Assembly (NCBI GenBank): GCA_026419405.1
Contig: JANZZL010000068.1
Coordinates: 1 to 44,410 of the forward strand
From: Paracoccaceae bacterium
GTDB taxonomy: Bacteria; Pseudomonadota; Alphaproteobacteria; Rhodobacterales; Rhodobacteraceae
DNA length: 44,410 nt
Direction: 5' to 3'
Part shown: one piece after another, positions 25,977 to 35,452 of the stretch
How positions within the stretch are numbered: position 1 is the stretch's first letter
Layout: every line of letters begins with the position of its first letter
Position numbers and translations under genes: made by a program
The notes under the pieces: model-generated
Seen by the model: only the letters and a program-made list of their open reading frames with translations
The model's database searches: none
Told to the model about the DNA's origin: nothing

Positions 25977-26747
25977 ATGTCGGACATCGTTCTGGAGACC
26001 CGCGACCTGACCAAGCACTACGGCGGCGTGCACGCGCTGGAAGGGGTGAACTTCATCCTGCGCAAGGGCGAGCACGTCGCCATCATGGGCGACAACGGCG
26101 CGGGCAAGTCCACCTTCGTGCGCCAGATCACCGGGGTGGAGCAGCGCACGCGCGGCGAGATCCTGTTCTACGGCCGGCCGGTGAACTTCGCCGGCCCGCT
26201 CGAGGCCCGCGAGGCCGGGATCGAGACGGTGTTCCAGACGCTCGCGCTCGCCGACCACCTGGATGTGGCCGACAACCTGTTCCTCGGCCGCGAGAAGCTG
26301 CGCCTCCGCCTCGGGCCGTTCTCGATCCTCGACTACAAGGGCATGCGCGAGGCGACGCTGAAGGCGCTGCAGAAGACCGGCGTGAAGATCCCCAACATCC
26401 ACAACACCATCGAGCGGATGTCGGGGGGCCAGCGGCAGTGCGTGGCGATCGCGCGGACGGCGACCTTCCATTCGCGGCTGACGATCATGGACGAGCCCAC
26501 CGCCGCGCTCGGCGTGCAGGAGACGGCGCAGGTCGAGAACATCATCCGCAACCTCAAGGAGCAGGGCGAGCCCCTGATCCTGATCAGCCACAACATGCGG
26601 CAGGTGTTCGACCTGGTGGACCGGATCGTGGTGTTCCGCCGCGGCCGGATCTGCGCCAACCTGCGCAAGGAGGAGACCGACGGCCAGGAGGTGGTGGCCT
26701 ACATCACCGGTGCCAAGACCCAGCCGGAATATGCCGACGCGGCCTGA
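25977..26747 (+). CDS. Sugar ABC transporter ATPase, single domain
   Basis: A 256-aa ATP-binding subunit. Walker A is GDNGAGKST, the signature is MSGGQRQCVAIAR, and Walker B is LTIMDEPTAAL followed by the switch His in ISHNM. RbsA-type subunits of this transporter class usually carry two fused ATPase domains (about 500 aa). This one has a single domain, as in FrcA, so it should act as a homodimer. It starts 11 bp after the permease stop with GGGAG before it. It is followed by a 177-bp gap before iolG. Confidence 0.92.
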   Translation: MSDIVLETRDLTKHYGGVHALEGVNFILRKGEHVAIMGDNGAGKSTFVRQITGVEQRTRGEILFYGRPVNFAGPLEAREAGIETVFQTLALADHLDVADNLFLGREKLRLRLGPFSILDYKGMREATLKALQKTGVKIPNIHNTIERMSGGQRQCVAIARTATFHSRLTIMDEPTAALGVQETAQVENIIRNLKEQGEPLILISHNMRQVFDLVDRIVVFRRGRICANLRKEETDGQEVVAYITGAKTQPEYADAA

Positions 26748-26762
26748 GCCGGCAGCCGTTCC

Positions 26763-26779
26763 TGAAACGATGTGAAACG
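26763..26779. promoter_or_regulatory. TGAAACG direct repeat at 10-bp period before iolG
   Basis: TGAAACG occurs at 26763-26769 and 26773-26779, ten bases apart, and is flanked by TTCC and GGAA to form a wider inverted pair. Next to it is AATCC-GGCAC-GGATT (26781-26795). This is 130-160 bp before iolG, in the only sizeable gap within the rightward operon, so a second internal promoter or operator is likely here. Confidence 0.4.
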
Positions 26780-26924
26780 GAATCCGGCACGGATTGGAAC
26801 GAATGAGACGATCTGCCCGAGGGCCGCGGACGCCATCTTGACCCGCCGGCCCCCGCGCACCACCACGCGGGGCGGAACCGACCCACATACCATGCGCCCA
26901 CGGCGCCATCAGGAAGTCAGACCC

Positions 26925-27929
26925 ATGTCCCTACGTTTCGGAATTCTCGGCGCGGGCCGCATCGGCAAGGTCCACGCGCGCGCGGTCGCCTCGACCCCGG
27001 GCGCCACGGTCGTCGCCGTCGCCGACCCCCTGGCGGAGGCGGCCAGGCAGGTCGCCCGCGACTACGGCTGCTCGATCCGCTCGATCGACGAGATCGAGCG
27101 GTCGGAGGACATCGACGCGGTGGTGATCTGCACGCCCACCGACACCCATGCCGAGCTGATCGAGCGCTTCGCCCGCCGCGGCAAGGCGGTGTTCTGCGAG
27201 AAGCCGATCGACCTCGACGTGCAGCGCGTCAAGCAGTGCCTCAGGGTCGTCGCCGAGGAGGGCGCGACGCTGATGGTCGGCTTCAACCGCCGCTTCGACC
27301 CCGACTTCATGGCGGTGAAGGCGGCGATCGACGACGGCTCGGTGGGCAAGGTCGAGATGGTGACGATCACCTCGCGCGACCCCGCCCCGCCGCCGATCGA
27401 CTACATCCGCCGCTCGGGCGGGATCTTCCGCGACATGACGATCCACGACTTCGACATGGCGCGCTGGCTGCTGGGCGAGGAGGTCGAGACGGTCGTCGCC
27501 GCCGCCTCGGTCCTGGTCGATCCCGAGATCGGCAGGGCGGGCGACTACGACAGCGTGAACGTCATCCTGCGCACCGCCTCGGGGCGGCAGGCGGTCATCA
27601 CCAACTCGCGCCGGGCGGTCTACGGCTACGACCAGCGCATCGAGGTGCTGGGCGACAGGGGCATGGCCGCGGCGCGCAACACGCACGAGTCGAACCTCGA
27701 GATGGCGCTGGCCGAAGGCTTCCGCCGGCCGCCGCTGCTGAACTTCTTCATGACGCGCTACACCGCCGCCTATGCCAACGAGATCGCCGCCTTCGTGGCC
27801 GCGGTGCGCGACGGCACCGTGCCGCCCGCCACGGGCGACGACGGGCTGAAGGCGCTGGCGCTGGCCGATGCCGCCGTGAAGTCGGTGGCCGAGGGCCGGG
27901 TGGTGCGGCTTTCGGAAATCGTGGGGTAG
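26925..27929 (+). CDS. iolG: Inositol 2-dehydrogenase
   Basis: A 334-aa NAD-dependent dehydrogenase that oxidises myo-inositol to 2-keto-myo-inositol (scyllo-inosose), the first step of inositol breakdown. The Rossmann motif is GILGAGRIGKVHA. Catalytic residues by family are K93 in CEKPIDL, D170 and H174 in RDMTIHDFDMARWLLG, matching Lys97/Asp172/His176 of the B. subtilis enzyme. The start at 26925 is the only one giving the standard N-terminus. iolC-J begins 3 bp after its stop. Confidence 0.93.
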   Translation: MSLRFGILGAGRIGKVHARAVASTPGATVVAVADPLAEAARQVARDYGCSIRSIDEIERSEDIDAVVICTPTDTHAELIERFARRGKAVFCEKPIDLDVQRVKQCLRVVAEEGATLMVGFNRRFDPDFMAVKAAIDDGSVGKVEMVTITSRDPAPPPIDYIRRSGGIFRDMTIHDFDMARWLLGEEVETVVAAASVLVDPEIGRAGDYDSVNVILRTASGRQAVITNSRRAVYGYDQRIEVLGDRGMAAARNTHESNLEMALAEGFRRPPLLNFFMTRYTAAYANEIAAFVAAVRDGTVPPATGDDGLKALALADAAVKSVAEGRVVRLSEIVG

Positions 27930-27932
27930 CAG

Positions 27933-29843
27933 ATGGCCAAGCCGCTCGACGTCATCACCATCGGCCGCTCCTCGGTCGACCTCTACGGCGCCCAGGTGGG
28001 CGGCCGGCTCGAGGACATGCGGAGCTTCGAGAAGTATGTCGGCGGCTCGCCCACCAACATCGCCTGCGGGGCGGCCCGCCTGGGGCTGCGCGCGGCGCTG
28101 ATCACGAGGGTGGGCGACGAGCACATGGGCCGCTTCATCCGCGAGGAGCTGATCCGCGAGGGCGTGGATGTCCGCGGCGTCAGGACCGACCCGGAACGTC
28201 TGACCGCGCTCGTCCTGCTCGGCATCCGCGACGAGCGGCAGTTCCCGCTGATCTTCTACCGCGAGAACTGCGCCGACATGGCGCTTTCGGAGGAGGACAT
28301 CGATCCTGCCTTCATCGCCGAGGCGCGGGCGGTGCTCGCCACCGGCACGCATCTGTCGCATCCGCGCACCGAGGCGGCCGTGCTCAAGGCGCTGCGCTGC
28401 GCGCGCGACTCCGGCGCGCGGACCGCGCTCGACATCGACTACCGGCCGAACCTCTGGGGGCTTGCCGGCCACGGTGCGGGCGAGGAGCGCTTCATCGAGA
28501 GCGCCGAGGTGACGCGCCGGCTGCAGGCGCACCTGCCGCTGTTCGACCTGATCGTGGGCACCGAGGAGGAGTTCCACATCGCCGGCGGCTCGACCGATAC
28601 CATCGCCGCGCTCCGCGCCGTGCGGGCGCTCACGCCCGCGACGCTGGTCTGCAAGCGGGGGCCGATGGGCGCGGTGGCCTTCACCGGCGCGATCCCCGAC
28701 AGCCTCGATCAGGGCGAGGCGGGACCCGGCTTTCCGATCGAGGTGTTCAACGTGCTCGGCGCGGGCGACGGCTTCTTCGCCGGGCTGCTGAAGGGCTGGC
28801 TCGACGGCGAGGGCTGGCCGAAGGCGCTGGAATACGCCAATGCCTGCGGCGCCTTCGCGGTCAGCCGTCACGGCTGCACGCCGGCCTATCCGAGCTGGAC
28901 CGAGCTCCAGTTCTTCCTGAAGCGCGGCATCCGCACGCCGGCGCTGCGCAAGGACGCCGAGCTCGAGCAGATCCACTGGGCCACCAACCGCAAGGGCGAC
29001 TGGTCCACCATGCGGGTCTTCGCCTTCGACCATCGCGCCCAGCTCGAGGATCTGCCGGGCGCGACGCCCGAACGGATCGGCCGATTCAAGGAACTCTGCC
29101 TCGACGCGACGCTGCAGGTGGCGGGCGGGCGGCCGGGCTACGGCCTGCTCTGCGACAGCCGGCTCGGGCGGTCGGCGCTCTGGCGCGCGGCGGGGCAGGG
29201 GCTCTGGATCGGCCGGCCGGTGGAATGGCCGGGCTCGCGGCCCCTGACGCTGGAACCCGAGATCGGCCCGGATTTCGGCGGCCTCGCGGAATGGCCGGCC
29301 GAGCATGTCGTCAAGGTGCTCTGCTTCTGCCACCCCGACGACGACGCCGGGATGTGGGCGCGGCAGGAGGAGACGGTGCTGCGGCTGTTCCACGCCTGCC
29401 GCCGCAACCGGCTGGAGTTCCTGCTGGAGGTGATCCCCTCGAAGGTCGGGCCGGTGGACGACACCACCGTCGCGCGTCTGATCGAGCGGTTCTATGCGCT
29501 GGGCGTCTTCCCCGACTGGTGGAAGCTCGAGCCGATGCGGAGCCGCGCGGCCTGGGAGGCGGCCTGCCGCGCGATCGAGGCGCACGACCCGCACACGCGG
29601 GGCATCGTGGTCCTCGGCCTGGGCGCCGACGAGGCGGACCTGGCCGCGAGCTTCGCCGAGGCGGCGCGCCACCCGCTGGTCAAGGGCTTCGCCGTCGGCC
29701 GGACGATCCATGCCGCGCCGGGCCGGGCATGGCTGGCCGGCGAGATCGGCGACGAGGACTGCGTTGCGCGCATGGCAGATGGCTACGCGCGGCTCTGCAC
29801 GATCTGGGACGAGGCGCGCAGGCAGAGGGAGGACGCCGCATGA
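27933..29843 (+). CDS. iolC: IolC kinase fused to DKGP aldolase (DUF2090)
   Basis: A 636-aa bifunctional protein. Residues 1-325 are a PfkB-type 5-dehydro-2-deoxygluconokinase ([10 protein letters not shown] near 41; catalytic Asp279 in [11 protein letters not shown]). Residues 340-636 form a DUF2090 domain, assigned the following step: cleavage of 5-dehydro-2-deoxygluconate 6-phosphate into malonic semialdehyde and dihydroxyacetone phosphate. In B. subtilis these are separate proteins, IolC and IolJ. The fusion is known in other proteobacteria. It sits 3 bp after iolG and overlaps iolD by 4 bp (ATGA). No separate iolJ is seen in the window. Confidence 0.92.
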   Translation: MAKPLDVITIGRSSVDLYGAQVGGRLEDMRSFEKYVGGSPTNIACGAARLGLRAALITRVGDEHMGRFIREELIREGVDVRGVRTDPERLTALVLLGIRDERQFPLIFYRENCADMALSEEDIDPAFIAEARAVLATGTHLSHPRTEAAVLKALRCARDSGARTALDIDYRPNLWGLAGHGAGEERFIESAEVTRRLQAHLPLFDLIVGTEEEFHIAGGSTDTIAALRAVRALTPATLVCKRGPMGAVAFTGAIPDSLDQGEAGPGFPIEVFNVLGAGDGFFAGLLKGWLDGEGWPKALEYANACGAFAVSRHGCTPAYPSWTELQFFLKRGIRTPALRKDAELEQIHWATNRKGDWSTMRVFAFDHRAQLEDLPGATPERIGRFKELCLDATLQVAGGRPGYGLLCDSRLGRSALWRAAGQGLWIGRPVEWPGSRPLTLEPEIGPDFGGLAEWPAEHVVKVLCFCHPDDDAGMWARQEETVLRLFHACRRNRLEFLLEVIPSKVGPVDDTTVARLIERFYALGVFPDWWKLEPMRSRAAWEAACRAIEAHDPHTRGIVVLGLGADEADLAASFAEAARHPLVKGFAVGRTIHAAPGRAWLAGEIGDEDCVARMADGYARLCTIWDEARRQREDAA

Positions 29844-31675
29844 GCACCGTGAGACTGACCGCCGCGCAGGCCCTCGTCCGCTGGCTGACGCGGCAGATGA
29901 ACGAGGACGGCGAGCCCTTCATCGCGGGCGTCTGGGCGATCTTCGGCCACGGCAACGTGGCCGGGCTGGGCGAGGCGCTGCATGCCCATCGCGATGCGAT
30001 TCCGACCTGGCGGGGCCACAACGAGCAGTCGATGGCGCATGCCGCGATCGCCTACGCCAAGCAGCTCGGCCGGCGCCGGGCGATGGCGGTGACCTCCTCG
30101 ATCGGACCGGGGGCGACGAACATGGTCACGGCGGCCGCGCTGGCGCATGTGAACCGCCTGCCGGTCCTGTTCCTGCCGGGCGATGTCTTCGCCGGCCGCG
30201 GGCCGGACCCGGTGCTTCAGCAGATCGAGGATTTCGGCGACGGCACGGTGAGCGCGAACGACTGCTTCCGCCCGGTCAGCCGCTACTTCGACCGGATCAC
30301 CCGGCCCGAGCAGCTTCTGACCGCGCTGCCGCGGGCGATGCGCACGATGACCGATCCCGCCGACTGCGGCCCGGTGACGTTGGCCTTCTGCCAGGACGTG
30401 CAGGCCGAGGCCTGGGACTGGCCCGAGAGCTTCTTCGCGCCGCAGGTCTGGCGGATGCGGCGGCTGCAGCCCGACCCGGTGGAGCTGGAGCAGGTGGCCG
30501 GGATCCTCGCCGAGGCGACGGCGCCGGTGATCGTCGCCGGCGGCGGGGTGCACTATGCCCAGGCGACCGGCGCGCTCGCCGCCTTTGTCGAGGCGCATGG
30601 CGTGCCGGTGGTCGAGACGCAGGCCGGCAAGTCGGCGCTGCCCTGGGACCATCCGCTGAACCTCGGGCCCGTGGGGGTGACGGGCGCCTCCTCGGCCAAC
30701 GCCGTCTGCGAGGCGGCCGACGTGATCCTGGGCGTGGGCACCCGGTTCCAGGACTTCACCACCGGCTCCTGGGCGCTGTTCAAGAACCCGCGGCGCCGGC
30801 TCGTCTCGCTCAACGTCAATGCCTACGACGCGGCCAAGCACGGTGCGGTGCCGCTCTGCGCCGATGCCCGCGACGGGCTCGAGGCGCTCTCGCGCAAGCT
30901 CTCGGCCCACCGCTTCGCGCCGCCCGACCCCGCGCTCAAGGCCCAGTGGTTCGAGAGCGTCGATCCGCTGACCGAGGCGCCGAAGGACGGCAACGCGCTG
31001 CCCACCGACCAGCAGGTGATCGGCGCCGTGCAGCGCGCGGCGGGGCCCGACACGGTCATCATGTGCGCGGCCGGCACCATGCCCGGCGAGCTGCACAAGC
31101 TGTGGAAGGCGGGGCGGCCGATGTCCTACCACATGGAATACGGCTATTCCTGCATGGGCTACGAGATCGCCGGCGCCCTCGGCATCAAGATGGCCGAGCC
31201 CGACCGCGACGTCGTCTGCATGGTGGGCGACGGCAGCTACATGATGATGAACTCCGAACTCGCCACCGCGGTGATGATGGGGCTCAAGATCACCGTCGTG
31301 ATCACCGACAACCGCGGCTTCGGCTGCATCAACCGGCTGCAGAAGGCGACCGGCGGGGCGGAGTTCAACAACCTTCTCGACCATGCGCGGCACGTGACCC
31401 CCGCGAACATCGACTTCGCCGCCCATGCGGCGGCGATGGGCGCGGCGGCGGTGCACGCAGGCTCGATCGCCGAACTCGAGGCGGCGCTGGCCCGCGCGAA
31501 GGAGGCGAGCGGCCCCTTCGTCGTCGTCATCGACACCGACCCCTATCCCTCCACGCCGCACGGCGGCCACTGGTGGGATGTGGCGGTGCCCGAGGTCTCC
31601 ACCCGCGAGGAGGTGAAGGCCGCCCGCAAGGCCTACGAGGCCCGACTGAAGGCCAGACTCGAGGAAAGCACATGA
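29840..31675 (+). CDS. iolD: 3D-(3,5/4)-trihydroxycyclohexane-1,2-dione hydrolase
   Basis: A 611-aa thiamine-diphosphate enzyme that opens the ring of the inositol-derived dione to 5-deoxy-glucuronate. The cofactor-activating Glu is E62 in [11 protein letters not shown]. The ThDP/Mg motif is [12 protein letters not shown], with D464. The [14 protein letters not shown] segment near the C-terminus is characteristic of IolD. Length is standard. It overlaps iolC and iolE by 4 bp each (ATGA), so translation is coupled across the operon. Confidence 0.95.
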   Translation: MSTVRLTAAQALVRWLTRQMNEDGEPFIAGVWAIFGHGNVAGLGEALHAHRDAIPTWRGHNEQSMAHAAIAYAKQLGRRRAMAVTSSIGPGATNMVTAAALAHVNRLPVLFLPGDVFAGRGPDPVLQQIEDFGDGTVSANDCFRPVSRYFDRITRPEQLLTALPRAMRTMTDPADCGPVTLAFCQDVQAEAWDWPESFFAPQVWRMRRLQPDPVELEQVAGILAEATAPVIVAGGGVHYAQATGALAAFVEAHGVPVVETQAGKSALPWDHPLNLGPVGVTGASSANAVCEAADVILGVGTRFQDFTTGSWALFKNPRRRLVSLNVNAYDAAKHGAVPLCADARDGLEALSRKLSAHRFAPPDPALKAQWFESVDPLTEAPKDGNALPTDQQVIGAVQRAAGPDTVIMCAAGTMPGELHKLWKAGRPMSYHMEYGYSCMGYEIAGALGIKMAEPDRDVVCMVGDGSYMMMNSELATAVMMGLKITVVITDNRGFGCINRLQKATGGAEFNNLLDHARHVTPANIDFAAHAAAMGAAAVHAGSIAELEAALARAKEASGPFVVVIDTDPYPSTPHGGHWWDVAVPEVSTREEVKAARKAYEARLKARLEEST

Positions 31676-32586
31676 TCCGCTACGGCACCAACCCGATCGC
31701 CTGGGCCAATGACGACGACCGGTCGATCGGCGCCCATGTCCCGACCGAGCAGATCCTGCGGGAGGCCGGCGAGGTCATCGGCTTCGACGGGATCGAGAAC
31801 GGCCACCGCTGGCCGGAGGATCCAGCCGAGCTGAAGGCGCTGCTCGGCCGGCACGGGCTGGCCTTCATCTCGGGCTGGTATTCGCTGGAGCTGCTCACCC
31901 GGTCGGTCGAGCGCGAGATCGAGGCGTTCCAGCCGCATCTCGCCCGGCTGAAGCACAACGGCTGCGAGGTGGCGATCGTCTGCGAGACCTCGAACGCGAT
32001 CCACGGCCGGGCCGACCTGCCGCTGTCGCGGCGCGAGCGGCTGAGCCCCGAGGCGATGCAGGTCTTCGGCGCCAAGGTCGAGGCCTTCGCCGAATACCTC
32101 GCCGCGCAGGGGCTGACGCTCGTCTACCATCACCACATGGGCACGGTGGTCGAATCGCCCGAGGAGATCGACGCCTTCATGGCGGCGACCGGGCCGCATA
32201 CCAAGCTGCTGTTCGACGCCGGCCACTGCTTCTTCGGCGGCGGCGACCCCGAGGCGGTGCTGGCCCGGCACGTCGGGCGGGTGCGCCACTTCCACGCCAA
32301 GAACGTGCGGCCGGCGGTGATGCGCGAGGTGCGCGCCAACGACTGGAGCTTCCTGAGGGGCGTCATCGAGGGCGTCTTCACCGTGCCGGGCGACCCCGAG
32401 GGCGGCATCGACTTCGCCCCGCTGCTGCGGACGCTCGCCGAGGCGGGCTACGACGGCTGGCTGGTGATCGAGGCGGAGCAGGACCCGGCCGTGCGCAATC
32501 CGCTCGAGTACCAGTCGCTGGGCCTCAGGACGCTGAAGCGCCTCGCCCGCGAAGTCGGGCTCGACCGCGAGGCCGCGCCGGCATGA
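31672..32586 (+). CDS. iolE: myo-Inosose-2 dehydratase
   Basis: A 304-aa TIM-barrel dehydratase that converts 2-keto-myo-inositol to the trihydroxycyclohexanedione used by IolD. Seen are [12 protein letters not shown] at the N-terminus, [30 protein letters not shown] and [10 protein letters not shown], which hold the metal and substrate residues. MocC of rhizopine catabolism is a close relative, so this gene could serve both routes. It overlaps iolD upstream and the small membrane-protein gene downstream by 4 bp each. Confidence 0.95.
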   Translation: MIRYGTNPIAWANDDDRSIGAHVPTEQILREAGEVIGFDGIENGHRWPEDPAELKALLGRHGLAFISGWYSLELLTRSVEREIEAFQPHLARLKHNGCEVAIVCETSNAIHGRADLPLSRRERLSPEAMQVFGAKVEAFAEYLAAQGLTLVYHHHMGTVVESPEEIDAFMAATGPHTKLLFDAGHCFFGGGDPEAVLARHVGRVRHFHAKNVRPAVMREVRANDWSFLRGVIEGVFTVPGDPEGGIDFAPLLRTLAEAGYDGWLVIEAEQDPAVRNPLEYQSLGLRTLKRLAREVGLDREAAPA

Positions 32587-32792
32587 AGCTGATCGACGTC
32601 CAGCACCCGTTCTTCCGCCCGCTCTGGCGGCGGGTGGCGGTGGTGGCGGTCTGTCTCGGCTGGGCGGCGGTGGAGCTTGCCGGGGGCGCGGTGTTCTGGG
32701 CGATCCTGTTCGGGGCGGTCGGGCTCTACTGCGCGCACCAGTTCTTCGTGGCGTTCGACCCGCCGGAGGATCGGGGAGGAGGCGGGCAATGA
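32583..32792 (+). CDS. Small membrane protein embedded in the iol operon
   Basis: A 69-aa protein with two hydrophobic stretches (about residues 17-35 and 37-55) separated by a Gly-Gly, and short charged ends. It overlaps iolE and the following dioxygenase gene by 4 bp (ATGA at both ends), and that tight coupling makes it very likely to be a real gene. No family recognised with confidence. Possible roles are an anchor for the dioxygenase or a transporter accessory. Confidence 0.75.
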   Translation: MKLIDVQHPFFRPLWRRVAVVAVCLGWAAVELAGGAVFWAILFGAVGLYCAHQFFVAFDPPEDRGGGGQ

Positions 32793-33955
32793 AGGACTTC
32801 GGCTATTTCGAGGCGGCCGACTGCGACCTTGCGGCCTTCGCCGCGCTGACGGGGCAGAGGCTTGATGCGGCAGAGGTGCCCCTTGCCGCCGAAGTGGTCC
32901 GCAACGTGCCCGTCTACGACATGCCTGCGCTGCGCGGCGTGCTGGCGGACCCGCCCCGCCGCCGGGCGCTGATGGGCGAATGGGGCCATGTCCTCGGCCG
33001 CTCGGCCGGCGTGCTGGTGCTGCGCGGCGCCTGCGCCGACCTCGGCGCGGTCGATGCGGCGACGGCGATCTACGAGGGCATCATCGCGGCCGAGAAGGCC
33101 GCCGGCGGCGGCGGCGTGGACCATTTCGCGAAGGCCGGCGCGAACGACCGGATCTGGAATTCGCTCCAGAAGCTGTGCCTGGCCGACCCGGAGGTCTTCG
33201 CGCGCTACTTCGGCAACGATGCGATCGCCGCGGTCTGCGAGGCCTGGCTCGGCCCGGGCTACCAGATGACGGCGCAGGTCAACCTGGTCCGCCCCGGCGG
33301 CGCGGCGCAGACGGCCCACCGCGACTATCACCTGGGGTTCCAGACCGGGGAGACCGCCGCCCGCTTCCCCGCCCATGCGCACGACCTTTCGGCGGTGATG
33401 ACGCTGCAGGGCGCCGTGGCCCATTGCGACATGCCGGTGGAGAGCGGGCCGACGAAGCTCCTGCCCTTCTCGCAGCGCTTCGGTCCGGGCTACCTGGCCT
33501 GCCGCCGGCCCGAGTTCCGCGACTTCTTCGAGGCGCATTGTGTCCAGCTTCCGCTCGCCAGGGGCGATGCGCTGTTCTTCAACCCCGCCCTGTTCCATGC
33601 CGCAGGCGAGAACCGCAGCGCCGGGATCCAGCGCATGGCGAACCTGCTCCAGGTCTCCTCGGCCTTCGGCCGGGCGATGGAGGCGGTGGACCGCGAGGCG
33701 ATGTGCCGGCGGCTCTACCCGGCGATCCGCGCGCTGCGGGCGGCGGGCCGGCTGGGCGCGGCCGAGACCGAGGCGGCCATCGCGGCGGCGGCCGAGGGCT
33801 ACGCATTCCCGACCAATCTCGACACCGACCCGCCGCTGGGCGGCCTGGCGCCCGAGACCCAGGCCGCGCTGTTCCGCCGCGCCCTGGCCGAGGACTGGCC
33901 GCCGGCCCGGTTCGAGGCGGCGCTTGCGGCCCAGGCGGCACGGCGCCGGGCCTGA
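32789..33955 (+). CDS. PhyH (phytanoyl-CoA dioxygenase)-family oxygenase
   Basis: A 388-aa Fe(II)/2-oxoglutarate-dependent dioxygenase of the PhyH fold. The iron triad reads H177-R-D179 (AHRDYHLGF) and distal H270 (NPALFHAAGENRS). R276 or R282 could hold 2-oxoglutarate. It is flanked by iolE/small membrane protein and iolB and overlaps its upstream neighbour by 4 bp, so it is expressed with the inositol enzymes. PhyH relatives hydroxylate small molecules, and hydroxylation of an O-methyl group leads to demethylation. A role in stripping or oxidising a substituted inositol (for example a methyl ether) is my inference. The standard iol pathway needs no such step. Confidence 0.85.
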   Translation: MKDFGYFEAADCDLAAFAALTGQRLDAAEVPLAAEVVRNVPVYDMPALRGVLADPPRRRALMGEWGHVLGRSAGVLVLRGACADLGAVDAATAIYEGIIAAEKAAGGGGVDHFAKAGANDRIWNSLQKLCLADPEVFARYFGNDAIAAVCEAWLGPGYQMTAQVNLVRPGGAAQTAHRDYHLGFQTGETAARFPAHAHDLSAVMTLQGAVAHCDMPVESGPTKLLPFSQRFGPGYLACRRPEFRDFFEAHCVQLPLARGDALFFNPALFHAAGENRSAGIQRMANLLQVSSAFGRAMEAVDREAMCRRLYPAIRALRAAGRLGAAETEAAIAAAAEGYAFPTNLDTDPPLGGLAPETQAALFRRALAEDWPPARFEAALAAQAARRRA

Positions 33956-33968
33956 TGGAGGCAGACCG

Positions 33969-34784
33969 ATGACGAGCCCGCTCCTGCGCAGACCCAGGGG
34001 AACCACCGGAAAGGTGCACGACATCACCCCCGCCACGGCGGGCTGGCGCTATGTCGGCTTCGGGCTCTACCGGCTGGCGGAGGGCGAGACGGTCGCCGAG
34101 CCGACCGGCGCGACCGAGGTGATCCTGGTGCTGGTGGAGGGCAGGGCCGAGATCGGCGCGGGGGAGCGCAGCTTCGGCGAACTGGGCGGGCGGATGGACG
34201 TGTTCGAGGGCACGCCGCCGCACTGCGTCTACGTGCCCCCGCGGTCGGACTGGTCGGCGCGCGCGACCACGGCCTGCACGCTGGCGGTCTGCGCCGCTCC
34301 GGCGCCGGGCGGCCTGCCCGCCCAGGTCATCGGGCCGGCCGGCATCGGCCGGGTGACGCGGGGCAAGGGCGCCAACACGCGCCACATCCACCCCATCGCC
34401 ATGGAGGAGCGCGACGTCGCCCAGAGCCTTCTGGTGACGGAGGTCTTCACCCCGCAGGGCAACTGGTCGTCCTATCCGCCGCATCGGCACGACGAGGACG
34501 ACTACCCCCGCATGACCTACCTGGAGGAGACCTACTACCACCGGCTGAACCCTCCGCAGGGCTTCGGCCTCCAGCGGGTCTGGACCGAGGACGGCACGCT
34601 CGACGAGACCATGGCGGTGCAGAACCACGACGTGGTGCTGGTGCCGCGCGGCCACCACCCCTGCGGCGCGCCCTACGGCTACGAGATGTACTACCTCAAC
34701 GTCATGGCGGGACCGATCCGCAAGTGGCGGTTCCAGAACCACCCCGACCACGACTGGATCTTCCGGCGCGACGCCCTGCCCTGA
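33969..34784 (+). CDS. iolB: 5-deoxy-glucuronate isomerase
   Basis: A 271-aa bicupin that isomerises 5-deoxy-glucuronate to 5-dehydro-2-deoxygluconate, the substrate of IolC. The metal-binding cupin motif is SSYPPHRHDEDDYPR with the later GHHPCGAPYGYEMYYLNVMAG. The C-terminal DHDWIF is characteristic. Start 33969 follows GGAGGC. It is the last gene of the rightward operon. A hairpin terminator follows before the convergent infC. Confidence 0.95.
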   Translation: MTSPLLRRPRGTTGKVHDITPATAGWRYVGFGLYRLAEGETVAEPTGATEVILVLVEGRAEIGAGERSFGELGGRMDVFEGTPPHCVYVPPRSDWSARATTACTLAVCAAPAPGGLPAQVIGPAGIGRVTRGKGANTRHIHPIAMEERDVAQSLLVTEVFTPQGNWSSYPPHRHDEDDYPRMTYLEETYYHRLNPPQGFGLQRVWTEDGTLDETMAVQNHDVVLVPRGHHPCGAPYGYEMYYLNVMAGPIRKWRFQNHPDHDWIFRRDALP

Positions 34785-34791
34785 AACGGGC

Positions 34792-34822
34792 GGCGCCCGC
34801 CTCCGCGCGGGAGACGGGCGCC
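34792..34822. terminator. Terminator between convergent iolB and infC
   Basis: GGCGCCCG (34792-34799) pairs with CGGGCGCC (34815-34822). Inside it, CTCC (34801-34804) pairs with GGAG (34810-34813), so the stem is 12 bp with one mismatch. It lies between two convergent stops and can serve both strands. No clear U tract is present on either side. Confidence 0.65.
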
Positions 34823-34843
34823 TCGCAAGCCGACCGCGCGCGC

Positions 34844-35383
34844 CTACTTCGGCGCGATCATCATCACCATCTGCCGGCCTTCCAGCTTCGGCATGTTCTC
34901 GATCCTGGCCACGTCCTTCACGTCGTCGGCCACGCGGTTCAGCAGGTCGAGCCCGAGCTCCTGGTGCGCCATCTCGCGGCCGCGGAAGCGCAGGGTGATC
35001 TTCACCTTGTCGCCCTCCTCGAGGAACTTCATCACCGACCGCATCTTCACGTCATAATCGTGCTTGTCGGTGCCGGGGCGGAACTTGATCTCCTTGATCT
35101 CGATGATCTTCTGTTTCCGCCGCGCCTCGGCCTCGCGCTTCTGCGTCTCGTACTTGTACTTGCCGAAGTCCATGATCTTGCAGACCGGCGGACTGGCGTT
35201 CGGCGAGATCTCGACGAGGTCGAGCCCCGCCTCCTCGGCCAGCATCAGCGCCTTCCTCGGATCGACGATGCCGAGGTTCTCGCCATCGGCGCCGATCAGC
35301 CGGATTTCGGGGGCCCGTATGCGTCCGTTGACGCGGGGGCCGGTCTCGCGCACCGGCGGGGCGTTGTGAGGTCTGCGGGCTAT
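34844..35383 (-). CDS. infC: Translation initiation factor IF-3, probable ATA start
   Basis: A 179-aa IF-3, which splits ribosomes and proofreads start codons. The N-domain holds [16 protein letters not shown] and the linker motif [13 protein letters not shown]. The C-domain ends in [16 protein letters not shown]. No ATG, GTG or TTG stands where the protein must begin. The family N-terminus ARRPHNAPP is directly preceded by ATA at 35383-35381, with AAGGA nine bases upstream. infC is well known to use rare starts (AUU in E. coli) that IF-3 itself discriminates against, giving autoregulation. GTG in PPVRETG is a weaker alternative because it lacks a binding site. A good promoter lies upstream. 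Confidence 0.9.
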   Translation of the reverse strand: MARRPHNAPPVRETGPRVNGRIRAPEIRLIGADGENLGIVDPRKALMLAEEAGLDLVEISPNASPPVCKIMDFGKYKYETQKREAEARRKQKIIEIKEIKFRPGTDKHDYDVKMRSVMKFLEEGDKVKITLRFRGREMAHQELGLDLLNRVADDVKDVARIENMPKLEGRQMVMMIAPK

Positions 35384-35423
35384 GGCTTCGGTCCTTTCGA
35401 GCTGGGAAGCGTGTCGGGGCAGG

Positions 35424-35452
35424 AAAATAGCGGCGGCGGAATGGGCTTTCAA
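35424..35452 (-). promoter_or_regulatory. Sigma-70-type promoter of infC
   Basis: Reading the minus strand, TTGAAA (35452-35447) and TATTTT (35429-35424) are separated by exactly 17 bases. Transcription would begin near 35417, leaving a leader of about 34 nt before the ATA start. This is the clearest housekeeping-type promoter in the window. Confidence 0.7.
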
